Origin: Chamaelirium japonicum
Lineage: Eukaryota; Streptophyta; Magnoliopsida; Liliales; Melanthiaceae
Assembly (NCBI GenBank): GCA_947650365.1
Contig: OX393550.1
Location: 47,529,860 to 47,593,859, forward strand
Length of the DNA stretch: 64,000 bases
Direction: 5' to 3'
Part shown: positions 40,401-55,454 of the stretch, piece by piece
How positions within the stretch are numbered: position 1 is the stretch's first letter
Layout: every line of letters begins with the position of its first letter
Notes under the pieces: generated by a model
What the model saw: the letters and a program-made list of their open reading frames with translations, nothing else
Told to the model about the DNA's origin: nothing
Database searches by the model: none
Position numbers and translations under genes: made by a program

Positions 40401-43400
40401 ACTTGGACTCATTTTATAATCTACTATATCACTAAGGATCTCATAATAATATTACTCCTCCTAACTATGAGACTTTATATTTTGGTCGCACCTATATGGG
40501 TGTTAGTCAGGGGGGGTATACTTGGACTTATCTTATAATCTGCTTCATGAATAAGGATCCCATAATAGAGGGACCACTCATAGCAAATTTTTCCTACATA
40601 CGTGCTGTTGTCAAAGTCAACCCTTTGACCTATAGATGTACCCCCCAATATTGTAGTTGGGGAGGGATGGGGGGTACACTTGGACTCCTCTCATAATCTG
40701 TTAGATGAATATAAATCTCACAATAAGAGGACCCTTTCTAGCTATGTAACTCTTTATATTTTGGTTACACACAAGTGGGTATGAAAGTCACCCCTTTGAC
40801 ACATAGATATACCCTCCAATAATATAGTCTTGGGGTGGGGCAGGTACTCTAGGACTGCTCTCATAATCTGCAATATGAATAACGATCTTACAATAGTTGG
40901 ACCCTTCAGCTTTGTGACACTTTATATTTTAGCCACACATATATAAGTGTTAACGTTATCCATTTGGACTCCTCTCATAATCTGCTATATGAATAATGAT
41001 CATACAAAAGTGGAGCCTCTTTTAGCTATAAAACTATTTATATTTTGGTCATACACATACGAGTGTTAAAGTCACCCTTTTAATACATAAATATACCCCC
41101 TATGATTTAATCAGGGTAGGGTACACTTGGGCTCCTCTCATAATATGTTACATGAATAAAGATCTTATAATAGCGGTACCCCTCTTAGCTAAGGGACTCA
41201 TTATATTTTTTCGCATACATACGAGTGCTAAAGTTACCCCTTTGATACATAAATATAACCCCCATGATATAGTGGGGGGGCGGAGGGGGGGTATACCTGG
41301 ACTTTTCCCATAATATGATTCATGAATAAAGATCCCACAATAGTGACCCCTCTTAGCATATTTGTCCCACACACATACAAGTGCTAAAGTCACCCCTTTG
41401 ATACATAGATATACCCCTTCAATGATGTAATCTAGGGAGGGGCGTATACTTGGACTATTCTCATAATTTGTTACATGAATAAGGATCCCATAATAAGGAG
41501 ACCCCTTCTAGCTATGTGATTTTTTTATTATTTGTTTACATACATACGAGTGTTAAAGTCACCTATATGACATTTAAATGTATCACCTATGATGTAGTCT
41601 TAGGGGTGAGAGTACTCTAGGGTTACTATTATAATTTGCAATATGAATAAAGATCCCAAAATAGTGGGACCCGTCCTAGCTATAAGACTCTTTATATTTT
41701 GGCTATATATATGCGGATATTAAAGTCACTCCTTTAACACACAAATATACCCCCCAATGATGTAACAAGGGGGTATACTTGGGTTCCTCTCATAATCTGC
41801 AATATGAATAAGGATCGCACAATAGTGGGACCAATCCTAGCTATGAGAATCTTTATATTTTGGCCACACATACGGGTGTTAAAGTCACACACTTGACACA
41901 TAAATACACCCCCTAATAATATAGTCCGTGGGGGTGGGGGGTACACTTGGACTCTTATTATAATTTATTGCATGAATAAGGATTCTACGATATTGGAACA
42001 TTTTATCTCATATATATAGTCCAAGGAAGGCACACATATGGGTGGTAAAGTCACCCATTTAATATATAGATGTACCCCTCTTAATTTAGTCAGAGTGGGG
42101 GATATATTTGGGCTTCACTAATAATCTACAATATAAATAAGGATCCTCCAATAGTGACACCCCTCATAACTATATCACTCTTTATATTTTAGTGACACAT
42201 ATGGTGGTGTTAAAGTCACTCCTTTGACATATAGATGTACCCCCCATAATATAGTCGGGATAGGGGGGTACACTGGACTCCTTTCATAATTTGCTATAAA
42301 AATAAAGATCCTAGAATAGTAGGATACCTCCTAGTTATAAGACACTTCATATTTTAGCCATTAATATACGAGAGTTATAGTTACCTCTTTGAAAACTAGA
42401 TATGCCCCCTATGATATATTTGGGGTGAGGGGTGGGGTTGGGTGTCCACTTGGACTCCTCTCATAATCTGCTATATGAATAAGGATTCTATAATATAGAA
42501 CCGCTCCTAGTTATGGGACTTTATATTTTGACCATATGCATGTGGGTATTAAAGTCACCTTTTAAACATATAAAAATACCCCCATGATATAGTCAGGGGG
42601 GGTATACTTTGACTTCTCTGATAATCTGTTTCATGAATAAGGATCCTACAATAGTGAGACCCCTTATAGCAAATTTTTCCTACACACATGCGGGTATAAA
42701 CTCACCCCTCTGACCCATAGATGTACCCCTACATACATACAGGGGGAAAGAAAGGTACACTTGGACTCCTCCCATAGATGTACGTCATATTATTGTGACT
42801 CTTTATATTTTATGCACAAACATGTGGGTGTTAAAATCACCCCTTTGACATATTAATGTATCATCGACTAAGATATAGATGAGGGGGGGTATATATTTGG
42901 ACTCCTCTCATAGTCTCTTACATGAATAAGGATCCCACAATAGTAGAACCCCTCTTAGTTATGGGTTTTTTTATATTTTAGCCACACACATACGGGTATT
43001 CAAGTCACCTTTTTAATAAATAGAGGTACCCCCCAATAATTTAATCAGGATGGGGGTAGGCTTGGATCTTAAAATTTTGGTACCCCTTATAAATATATCA
43101 CTCGTTCTATTTTGGCCACACATGCGGGTTTTAAAATCACCCTTTTAATATATAGATATATCCTCCCATGATATAATTGAGGGGATTATACTTGGATTTC
43201 TTTAATAATCTGTTACATAAATAAGGATCCCATAATAGTAGCACACCTCCTAATTATGAGATTTTATATTTTGGCCACACATTTGTGGGTTTTGAAGTAG
43301 CCTTTCCCCTAATGATTTAGTTAGGGTGGGGGGGTATACTTGGGCTCCTTTCATAATCTGCTATATAAATAAGGATACTATAATAGTGGCACCCCTTCTA

Positions 43401-46400
43401 ACTATGCCACTCTTTATATTTTGGTGACATATATACGGGTGTAAAAGTCACCATTTTGACACATACCCAAGATGTAGAGTGTGGGGGGGATACACTTGAC
43501 TCTTCCAGAATAGTTGGACTCCTCAAAGCTACGGGATACTTTATATTTTAGTCATTAACATGCGGGTGTTAAAGTAACCCCTTTGACACATAGTTGTACC
43601 CCTATGATATAGTGGGGGGGGGGGAGGGAGTATAGCTAGACTCCTCTCATAATCTACTATATAAATAAGAATCCTACAATAGTAGGACCCCTTCTACTTA
43701 TGAGATATTATATTTTGACCACACGTAAGCGAGTGTTAAAGTCACTCCTTTGACACATAGATATCCCCCTCATGATGTAGTTAGGGTGGGTTAGGAGATG
43801 GGTATACTTGGACTTCTCGCATAATCTGCTTCATGAATAAAGATCCCACAATAGTGGAACCCCTCATTGCAAATTTTTCCCATACACATGTAGGTGTTAA
43901 AGTACCCATTTGACACATAGATGTACCCCCCCAATAATGTAGTTGTAGGAAAAGGGGTATACACTTGGACTCCTCTTTTAATCTGTTATATGAATAAAGA
44001 TCCCTCAATAAGGGGACCCCTTCTAGCTAGGTGAATCTTTATATTTTGGTTACACACATTCGGATGTTAAAGTCACCCATTTGATATATAGATATACCCC
44101 CCCAATGATGTAGTCATAGGGGGAGGGGTGCTCTAGGACTAGTGTCATAATCTGTAATATGAATAACGATCCCATAATAGTGGGACCCTTTCTAGCTATG
44201 ATACTCTTTATATTTTGGCTACATACATTCGAATGTTAAAGTTACCCCTCTGACACATAGATGCACCCTCTACCATATTATAATCGGGGGAGGGAAAGGT
44301 ATACATAGACACATCTTATAATCTGAAATATAAACAAGGATCCCTCTTAGCTATAAGACTCTTTATAGTTTGTCCATACATATACAGATGTTAAAGTTAC
44401 CCTTTAATATATAGATGGACCCCCATGATTTAATTAGGGTTGGGGATACACCGGGCACTTCTCATAATCCACTATATGAATAAAGATCCAACAATAATAG
44501 CACCACTCTTAACTATATCAATTTTTATATTTTGGCAACACATATGCGAGTTTTAAAATCACCCTTTTGACATATAGATCTACCCTTCATGATGTAGTCA
44601 GGGGGGGAGGGAGTACATTTGAACTCCTCTTATAATCTACTACTTGAATATGGATCCCATAATAATGGGACCCCTCATATCTATGAGACTTTTTATATTT
44701 TGGCCACACACATATGAGTTTTAAAGTTACTCATTTGACATAAATATACCCCCATTATTTAGTTAGGCGAGGGGAATATTTAAGCTCCTTTTATTACCTG
44801 CAATATGAATAATGATTCTATAATACCCCTTCCTAGCTATGAGACTCTTTATATTTTAGCCACACACATATGGTCGTTAAAGTTTTACCTTTGATCTATA
44901 GATGTACCCTCTACTAAGATATAGATAAAGGGGGTATACTTGGACTCATCTCATAATCTGCTATATGAACAAGGATCCCACAATAGTGGGACCTCTCTTA
45001 GTTATAAGACTCTTTATATTTTGACCACACATATACAGGTGTTAAAGTCATCTCTTTAATATATATAGATATATCCTATATAATTTAATCAGGGTTAGGG
45101 TACGCTTGGGCTCATCTCATAATCTGCTACATAAATAAAGATCCTATAATTGTAGCACCCCTCCTAACTATGTCACTCTTTATATTTTGGAGACACATAT
45201 GTGGGTTTTAAAATCACCATTTTGATATATAGATATACCCTTTTATGATATAGGGGGGTTGTACACTTGGACTAAATAAGGATCCTATAATAGTGACACC
45301 TCTCCAATCTATAAGACTTTTTATATTTTGTCCATACACATGCGGGTTTTGAAGTCACCATTTAATATATAGATATACCCCAATGATTTAGTTTGGATAG
45401 GGGGTATACTTGAGCTCCTTTCATAATCTGCTATATGAATAAGGATCCAACAATAGTGGTATCCTTCTTAATTAAGTCATTCTTTATATTTTAGTGATAC
45501 ATATGCGAGTGTTAAATTCACTCTTTTGATACATATATGTACCTCCAAGATATAGTCAGCGTGGGGAATACACTAGACTCTTTTGATAATCTACAACTTG
45601 AATAAGGATCCCAGAATAGATGAACCCTGCTAGCTATAGAACACTTTAAATTTTAGCCATTAACATACGCGTGTTAAAGTTATATCTTTGACACATAGAT
45701 GTATCCCCCATGATGTAGTGGGGGGGAGGGGGTACATTTAGACTCCTATCACAATCTATAATATAAATAAGGATCCCATAATAGTAGGACCCCTTATACT
45801 TATAAGACTTTATATATTTGGCAGCACGTATGTGAGTTTTAAAGTCATCCATTTAATACATAGATGTACCCCCAATGATTTAGTCAGAGGTAAGTGAAGG
45901 AAGGTATAGTTGGACTCCTCTCATAATTAATCCCACAAAAGTGGGACCCCTCCTAGCAATTTTTTTTCACACACATGCGGGTGTTAAAGTTACCCATTTG
46001 ACACATAGATGTACCCCCCAATGATGTAGTCATTGGGGAGGGGGTGTATATTTGGACTACTCTCATAATATATTATATGAATAAGAATCCCGTAATAAGG
46101 GGACCCCTTCTAGCTATGTGGCTCTTTATATTTTTGTTACATACATATGGGTATTAAAGTTACTCATTTGACACATAAATGTACCCCTCAATGATATAGG
46201 TAAGGGGGTATTGTAGGATTAGTCTTATAATCTGCATCATGAATAACAATCCCACAATAGTGGGACACTTCCTAGCTATAAGAATATTTATATTTTGGCC
46301 ATACACATTCGGGTGTTAAAGTCACTCTTTTAACACATAGATGTACCCTCAACCATGATGTAGTCCGGGATAGAGGATACTTGGGCTGCTCTTATAATCT

Positions 46401-49400
46401 GCAACATAAACAAGAATCCCATAAAAATAGGACCCTTCTTAGTTATGAGATTATTTATATTTTGGCCACACACTTGCGGGTGTTAATGTTACCCTTTAAT
46501 ACATAGATGTGCCCCCCATGATTTAATTGGGGTGGGGGTATACTTGGGCTTCTCTCATGATCTGTTATATAAATAAGGATCTTACAATAGTGGCACCCAT
46601 TCTAATTATATCAATCTTTATATTTTGCCGATATATATACGAGTTTTAAATTCACTATTTTGATACATAGTGTAGCCCCTATGACATAGTCGGGGGGGAG
46701 GGGCCTACACTTGGACTCCTCTCATAATCTGTTATATGAATAAAGATCCCATAATAGTATGACCCCTCCTATCTATGAGACTTTTTATATTTTGGCCACA
46801 CACATGCGAGTTTTAAAGTCACCATTTAACATATAGATGTACCCTCCATGATTTATTCAGGGTGGGGGGTATACTTAGGCTCCTCTTATAATCTGCTATA
46901 TGAATAAGGATCCTACAATAGTGGCACCTCCTCTAACTATGTCACTCTTTATATTTTGGCGACACATATATGGATGTTAAAGTCACCGACATATATGCGG
47001 GTGTTAAAGTTATCCATTTGAAACATAAATGTACTCTACATGATGTAGTCGGTATGGGGGGTATACTGGGCTTCTCTCCTAATCTGCGACATGAATAAGG
47101 ATTCCAGAATAGTAAGACATTTCCTAGCTATGAGATACTTTATATTTTATTCATTAACATACGGGTATTAAAGTCACCCATTTGACACATAGATGTACCC
47201 CTTATAATATAATCGGGGGAGAGAGGGGGTATACATGGACTCCTCTCATAATCTGCTATATAAATAAGGATCTCGTAATAGTATGGCCTCTTCTAGCTAT
47301 GAGACTCTTTATATTTTGGTCGCATGCATGCTGGCATTAAAGTTTTCCTTTTGACACATTGATGTTCCCCCATGATATAGTTGGAGGGCTGGTCTACTTG
47401 GATTTCTTTAACATATGATGTACTCCCCTAAGTTATAGTCTATGGGAGAGGAAGGGGACTATAGGACTTCTCTCATAATCTACAATTTGAATACGGATCT
47501 TAGAATAGTAGGACCCTTTCTAGCTATGAGACTCTTTATATTTTGGCTATATATATGCAAGTATTAAACTCACCATTTGACACAAAGATGTACCCCCCCA
47601 CGATGTAGTCGATGGGGAAGGGGGTACAGTTGGACTCCTTTGATAATTTGTTTTATAAATAAGGATCCTATGATTATGGGACCCTTATTAGCTACGAGAC
47701 TTTTTATATTTTGGCTACACAAATGCAGGTTTTTAAGTTACTGCTTAATACATAGATATATCACCTATGATTTAGTTATGGTAGGCGGTACACTTGGGCT
47801 CCTCTCATAATCTGCTATATGAATAAGGATTCCACAATAAAGGGACCCATTCTAGTTATGTGATATTCTATATTTTGTTTATATACATGTGGGTATTAAA
47901 GTTATCCCTTTGATATATTGATGTACCCCCTATGATATAGTTCGGGGGAGGTACTGTAGGACTGTTCTTATAATCTGTAGCATGAATAAGGATCCTATAA
48001 TAGTAAGACCCTTCCTTGCTATGAGACTCTTTGTATTTAGGCCACATATAAATGGATATTAAACTCACCCCTTTGACATATAGATGTACTTTCCCTTATA
48101 TTATAGCCGGAGGGGGGGAGGGGGGGGTACACTTAGACTTCTTTCATAATCTGTAACATGAATAAGGGTCCCATAATAGTGAAACCCCTCTTAGCTATTG
48201 GACTTGTTATATTTTGGCCACAAACATACGATTGTGAAGTCACCCCTTTAATACATAGATGCACCCCCTATAATTTAGTCAGGGTGAGGCATATACTTGG
48301 GCATCTCTTATAATCTGCTACATGAATAAAGATCTTATAATAGTGGCAACCCTTTTAGCTATGTTACTCTTTATATTTTGACGATATATGTGTTGGTTTT
48401 AAAATCACCCTTTTGATACATATATATACCCCCCATGATGTAGTCGAGGAAAGGGGTACACTTGGATTCATCTCCTAATCTGCAAAAAGAATAAGGAACC
48501 CATGATAACAGGACCCATCATAATGTGTACCCCCTATAATGTATCAGGGGTACACTTGGACTTCTTTCGTAATCTGCTACATAAATAAGAATCCTATAAT
48601 AATGGGACCCCTCATAACTATGGGACTCTTTATATTTTGGATGTATACATACGGGTGTTAAAATCACCTCTTTGATACAGAGATGTACCCCTATGATATA
48701 ATCGAAGGGGGGGAGGGGTATACTAAGACTCCTATCATAATATGCTATAAAAATAAAGATCCTATAATAGTGAGACCTCTTCTTACTATAAGGTTATTTA
48801 TATTTTTACTATACATATGTGGGTGTTAAAGTCACCCCATTGATACATAGATATACCCCCGAATGATATAGAAGGGGGAATACTTGTACTCCTTTTATAA
48901 TCTTTTACATAAATAAAGACCCCATAATAAAGGGACCCATTCTAGCTATATGACTCTTTATTTTATAGCTATACACATACGGGTGTTAAAGTCATCATTT
49001 GACTCATAGGTATACCCTCGTATAATGTAGTATTATGGGGGGGGGGGGGTACACTAGGATTGCTTTTATAATTTGCAATATAAATAAGAATCTAACAATA
49101 ATGGGATCCATCTTAGATATAGGATACTTAATATTTTGGTCACACATATGTGGGTGTTAAAATTATCCATTTGACACATAGATTTACTCCCCATTAACTA
49201 GCCAGGGGGAGTACACTTGGACTCCTTTTATAATCTGCTAAAGGAATAAATAGTCCATAATAGTAGGACCCCTTTAAGATATGGGACTCTTATAGATTTT
49301 GGTCATTCATATGCAGGTGTTATAGTCATCCTTTTGACTCATAGATGTATCCCCCCGAGATACAGTCGGATACGAGGCGGCTGCATTGGACTCCTATAAT

Positions 49401-52400
49401 ATCTGTTACAAAAATAAAGATCCCAAAATAGTGGGTCCTTTCTTAACTATGAGACTTTTTATATTTTAGCCATATATATGCAAGTGTTAAAAATATCAGT
49501 TTGATACATAGATGTACCCCCCATGATGTAGTTGGGGGTGGGGGGGATATTAAGACCTTTTATATTTTAGCCATTAATATATGAGTATTAAAGTCACTTC
49601 TTTGATACATAAATATATCCTACCATTATGTAGTAGGGGGGAGGGGTGTACACTGGACTCCTCTCATAATCTGCTACTTGAATAAGGATCCCATAATAGT
49701 GGGATACCTTATAGCTATAAGAATATTATATTTTAGCCATTAATTTATGTTATTAAAGTCACCCCTTTGATATATAGATGTATCCCCAATTATATAGTCG
49801 GGATAGGGGGTATACTAAACTTCTCTCATAATCTGTCACATTAATAAGGATCCTAGAATAGTTGAAACACTCCTAACTATAGGACTTTTTAATTTTAGTA
49901 TTTAACATGCAGGTGTTATAGTCACCTCTTTGATACATAAATGTACCCCCATAATATAGTTGAGGGGGAGGGGGTACACTTGGACTCATATCATAATCTG
50001 CTATAAGAATAAGGATCCCACAACAGTCGAACCCCTCTTAGCTATAAGCCTCTTTATATTTTGGCCGCATATATGCGGGTGTTAAAGTCACCCCTTTGAC
50101 ACATAAATGTAGTCTTGGGCGGGGGGGGGGGGGGGGGGTATTTGGACTTCTTTGATAATCTACTTCATGAATAAAGATCCCATAATTCCAGCTACCATAT
50201 TTTTCCACACATATACGAGTGGTAAAGTCACCCCTTTGATACATAGATGTACACCATCATTATTTAGTAAGGGGGGTACACAAGTCTCCTTTTATAATCT
50301 GCTATATGAATAAGGATCCTATAATAGTGAGACCCCTTATAGCTTTAAGACTCTTTATATTTTAACTATTAACATAAGCGTGTTAAGTCACCCTATAACA
50401 AATAGATATAACCCCCCATGATATAACCGGGATAGGGGTTCACTAGATTCATCTCATAATCTGCTACAGGAATAAGGATCCCAGAATTATAGGACCCCTC
50501 TTAACTATGAGACTCTTTATATTTCAGCCATTAATATGCGGGCGTTAAAGTTACTTACTTGACTCATATATGCACCCCCATAATATAGTCAGGGAGGAGG
50601 AAGGGTAGACCTGGACTCCTCTCATAATTTGCTAAAAGAATAAGCATTCTATAATAGTCAGACCCCTCATGGCTATGTGACTCTTCGGCCATACGCATGC
50701 TGGTATTAAAGTTATCCATTTAACACATAAATCTACCCCTAAGATATTATAGAGGATGGGGGGTATACTTAGACTTCTTTCATAATCTGCTTCATGAATA
50801 AGGATTTCATAATAGTGGGACCCCTTATTGTATATTTTTTCCACACACATGTGAGTATTAAAGTGACCCCTTAACATATAGATGTACCCCCTAATGATGT
50901 AGTCGAGGTGGGGGGTTACACTTGGACTACTTTTATAATCTTCTATATGAATAAGGATGCCGTAATAAGGGGACCCCTTCTAGCTATGTTACTCTTTTTA
51001 TTTTGGTTACACATATGCGGGTGTTAAATTAACCCCTATGACATATAAATATATCCCCCATAATATAGTCTTAAGTGGTGGGGATACTCTAGGATTGCTT
51101 TTATAAACTGCAACATAAATAAGGATTCCATAATAGTGTAACCCGTCCTGGCTATGAGACTCTTTATATTTTAGTCACACACATGCTGGTGTTAAAGTCA
51201 CCCATTTGACACATATATATACCCGCCCAAATATGTAATCGGGGAGGGGGATACACTTGGACTATTCTCATAATCTTAATATAAATAAGGATCCCATAAT
51301 AGTGGGACCCTCCTTAGTTATGAAATTTTTTATATTTTTGTCATAAACATATAGGTATTAAAGTCACCTCTTTGACACATAGATGTACCCTCCCAATGAT
51401 GTAGTCCGGGAGGGTACACTTCGACTCCTCTTATAATATACTACATGAATAAGGATCTCACAATGGTGGGAAACCTCTTAGCAATGAGACTATTTTTATT
51501 TTGGCATATGGGTGTTAAAGTCACCCTTTTGTTATATAGATGTACCCCCATGTGAATTAGTTGGGTTGGGGGATACACTTGAGCTTCTCTCATAATCTGC
51601 AATATGAATAAGGATCCTATAATAGTGGTATCCCTTCTAACCATGTCACTCTTTATATTTTGGTTACACATATGCGGGTGTTAAAGTCACCATTTTGACA
51701 TATAGATATACCCCCTATGATGTAGTCTGGATAGAGGTACCCTAGACTTCTCTTATAATCTGCTACATGAATAACAATCCCAGAATAGTGGGATACCCCT
51801 TAGTTATGAGAGTCCTTATATTTTAGCCATTAATATACAAGTGTTAATATCACCCCTTTGAAAAATAAATGTACCCCCTTATATAGTCGGGGGGACGGGG
51901 TACATCTGGATTCCTCTCATAATCTTCTATATGAATAAAGATCCCACAATATAGGACCCCTTCTATCTATGAGATTTTATATTTTGGCCGCACGCATATT
52001 GGTGTTAAAGTCACCCCTTTGATACTTAGATGTACCCCTATGATGCAGTCGAGATGAGTACCCTTGGGCTTCTTATAATCTGCATCATGAATAAGGATCC
52101 CACAATAGTAGGATCCCTTATAGCAAACTTTTCCCATACACATACGAGTGCTAAAGTTACCCCTTTGACCCATAGATGTACCTCCCAATGATATAGTCAG
52201 GAGGGGTGGTTATATTTGGACTCCCCTTATAATATATTATAGTAATAAGGACCCCACAATAAGGGGATCCCTTCTAGCTACATGACTCTTTATATTTTAG
52301 TTACACACATATTGGTATTAAAGTCACCCCTTTGACACATAGATGTACCCCCCATAATGTAGTATTATAGGAAAGGGGGTACTTTAGGACTGCTCTCATA

Positions 52401-54530
52401 ATCTGCAAGATGAATAATGATTCTACACTAGTGAGACCCTTTGTAGGTATGAGACTCTTTATATTTTGGCCACAAACATACGAGTGTTAAAGTCACCCCT
52501 ATGATATATAGATGTACCCTCCACCATGATGTAGTAGGGGATATTCTTGGACTCCTCTTATAATCTGCTATATGAATAAGGATCCTATTATAGTGGGACC
52601 CTTCATAGCTATAGGAATTTTTATATTTTGGCCATATATATACAGGTATTTAAGTCACCACTTTAATATATAGATGTACCCCCTATAATTTAATCGGGGT
52701 AGTGGTATACTTGGGCTCCTCTTACAATCTACTAAATGAATAAGGATGCTACAATAGTGACACTTCTCCTAACTATGTCACTCTTTATATCTTGGCGACA
52801 CATATGTGAGTTTTTAAATCACCATTTTGATAGATTGATGTACTCTCTATGATATAGTCGGGGTGGGGGGGGGTACACTTAAATTCCTTATATAATCTGC
52901 AACATGAATAAACATTTCATAATAGTAGGACCCTGCCTATCTATGAGACTTTTTATATTTTGGTCACATACATATGGGTTTCAAAGTCACCACTTTAATA
53001 TATAAATGTACTCTCCTATGATTTAGTCAGGGTTAGGGTATACTTGGGTTCATTTTATAATCTGCTACTTGAATTAGGATCCTACAATAGTGGCACCCCT
53101 TCTAACTATGTCACTCTTTATATTTTGGCGATACATATGTGGGTGTTAAAGTTACCTCTTTGACATATAGAGTAACCCCCAAAATATAGTTAGAGTGGGG
53201 AAGGGGGTATACTGAACTCCTCTTATAATATTTTATATGAATATGGATCCTAGAATAGTCGGACCCCTCTTAGCTATGAGATACTATATATTTTAACCAT
53301 TAAAATACGGGTATTGAAGTCACCTCTTTGACATATAGATGTATCCCCCATGATGTAGTCAAGGGAGGAGAGGATACACTTGGACTCCTCTTATAATATA
53401 CTATATAAATAAGGATCCCACAAGATTAGGATCTCTTCTAGCTATGAGACTTTTTATTTTGGTTGTACACATGCGGGTATCAAAGTTATCCTTTTGAAAC
53501 ATAGATGTATCCCCCTATTATGTAGTCAAAGGGGCTATACTTATATTTCTTTCATAATCTATTTCATAAATTAGGATCCCACAATAGTGGGACCCTTTTT
53601 AACAAATTTTTTCCACAAACATACAAGTATTAAAGTCACCCTTTTGATCCATAGATATACTGATCCCACAATAGTAGGACCCTTTTTAACAAATTTTTTT
53701 CATGAACATACAAGTATTAAAGTCACCCCTTTAATCCATAGATATACCCCTTATGATATAGTCAGGGGGGAGGGGGTACACTTGGACTCCTCTCATAATC
53801 TGTTACATGAATACCGCAATAACAAGGCCTCTTCTAGCTACGTGGCTTTTTATATTTTGATTACATACATACGGGTGTTAAAGTTACCCCGTTAATACAT
53901 ACATGTACCCTCAAAGATGCAGTTTTAGGCGGGGTACTCTAGAACTGCTTTTGTAATCTATAAAATGAATAATGATCCTACAATATTGGGACCTTTCCTA
54001 GCTATGGAACTCCTTATATTTTGGTCATAAATATACGGGTGTTAAAGTCACCCATTTAATACATAGATGTACCCCCTATGATTTAATAGGGGTAGGGGTA
54101 CACTTGGGCTCCACTTATAATCTGCTACATGTATAAGGATCCTACAATAGGGCACCCCTCTAAGCAAAGGGACTCTTTTGTATGCTGGTGTTAAAGTCAA
54201 CCTTTTGACACATAGATGTACCCCTTATGATATAGTCGGAGGCAGGGGGGAGGGATATACTTGGACTTCTCTTATAATCTGATTCATAAATATAGATCCC
54301 ATGATTGTGAGACCCTTATAGTATAATTTTTTCATATACATACGGGTGTTAAAGTCACCTCTTTGATATATAGATGTACCCCCCAATGATGTAGTCAAGG
54401 GAGGATCTTACAATAGTGGAACCTATCCTAGTTATGAGATTTTTTATATTTTGACCACACATATGGGGATGTTAAGTTACCCCTTTGACATATAGATGTA
54501 CCCCTCAAAAATGTAATCCAGGGACGATAT
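37472..54530. repeat. Satellite array, block 3 (main part, higher-order repeat)
   Basis: About 100 monomers of about 165 bp in one orientation. They belong to distinguishable classes that recur in the order B-C-D-A-E-A-E-F-G. A clean example runs from about 45870 to 47330 and another from about 39010 to 40495. Fused or missing monomers occur at about 41100-41200, 47330-47440 and 47780-47880, as expected from unequal crossing-over. All open frames here are short and unrelated to each other. Confidence 0.95.
45870..47330. repeat. One complete nine-monomer higher-order repeat unit
   Basis: The order of landmarks is: B near 45955 (GCAATTTTTTTTCACAC), C near 46095 (AATAAGGGGACCCCTTC), D near 46208 (TATTGTAGGATTAG), A near 46380, E near 46520 (CTTGGGCTTCTC, GTGGCACCC), A near 46700, E near 46860, F near 47100 (CCAGAATAGT, CATTAACATACGG), and G near 47318 (TTTTGGTCGCATGCATG). 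Length is about 1.46 kb, close to nine monomers. Confidence 0.75.
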
Positions 54531-54865
54531 TGTAATATCCGCCCCAAACACACAAGATTTTGTCCGCTTTGCCCGTGCCCGCACGAGAACTTCCCAGGGG
54601 AGGGGTCACCCATCCTGGTACTACTCTCGCCCGAGCACGCTTAACTACAGAGTTCTTACGAATTCCGTACCGGCGCATGGTTTTAAAACGCGTCTTCTAT
54701 GTTTGGGAGGGGAAATTATATAAGTAGCTCAGGATCTCCTTCTCTCCAGGCGATGTGGGGCTAACTTGTGGCCTTGTACACCTCACCTTACCTCATCCAT
54801 CTTGGCGTCCCAGCCTCAGGAGTCTTGGCTCTTGGCTCTTGGCCTATTAGATCTTGGTCGTCACA
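54531..54865 (-). repeat. Cassandra 2, 3' LTR
   Basis: 335 bp, beginning TGTAATATCCGCCCC and ending GGTCGTCACA on the plus strand. Confidence 0.92.
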
Positions 54866-54944
54866 ATCCACCCCCCTCAGGGTTACACGTCATCGTGTAG
54901 GGTTAGACCCCCCATCCCGAGGAGAACCGGCTCTGATACCATTT

Positions 54945-55280
54945 TGTAACATCCGCCCCAAACACACAAGATTTTGTCCGCTTTGCCCGTGCCTGCACGA
55001 GAACTTCCCAGGGGGTCACCCATCCTGGTACTACTCTTGCCCGAGCACGCTTAACTACAGAGTTCTTACGAATTCTGTAGCGGCGCACGGTTTTAAAACG
55101 CGTCTTCTATGTTTGGGAGGGGAAATTATATAAGTAGCTCAGGATCTCCTTCTCTCCAGGCGATGTGGGGCTAACTCGTGGCCTTGTACACCTCACCTCA
55201 CCTCACCTCATTCATCTTGGCGTCCCAGCCTCAGGAGTCTTGGCTCTTGGCTCTTGGCCTATTGGATCTTGGTCGTCATA
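54945..55280 (-). repeat. Cassandra 2, 5' LTR
   Basis: 336 bp. It ends GGTCGTCATA five bases before the start of Cassandra 3. Confidence 0.92.
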
Positions 55281-55454
55281 ATAATTGTAACGACTAAGAT
55301 CCAATAGCCAAGAGCCAAGACTCCTGAGGCAGGAATGCCAAGATGGATGAGGTGAGGTGAGTTGTACAAGGGCATGAGTTAGCCCCACATCGCCTGGAGA
55401 GAAGGAGATCCTGAGCTACTTATATAATTTTCCCTCTCAAACATAGAAAAAGCG

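Larger units (their letters stand above)
54531..55280 (-). mobile_element. Cassandra element 2, complete
   Basis: LTRs at 54531-54865 and 54945-55280 enclose a 79-bp internal part. On the minus strand the primer site TGGTATCAGAGCCGGTTC lies next to the 5' LTR (about 54942-54925), and a GGGGGTGGAT polypurine tract abuts the 3' LTR. 5S-like segments are at about 54589-54660 and 55000-55070. The LTRs differ at only a few positions, including a GGGGAGGGGTC/GGGGGTC indel and an extra CACCT unit. The left flank GATAT and right flank ATAAT do not form a target duplication. It sits exactly at the end of the satellite array. Confidence 0.93.

Noticed and set aside
30178..54530. CRISPR-like or gene-bearing tandem array
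   Set aside because: Repeats are about 165 bp with no unique spacers, in a plant nuclear context; open frames are short and inconsistent.
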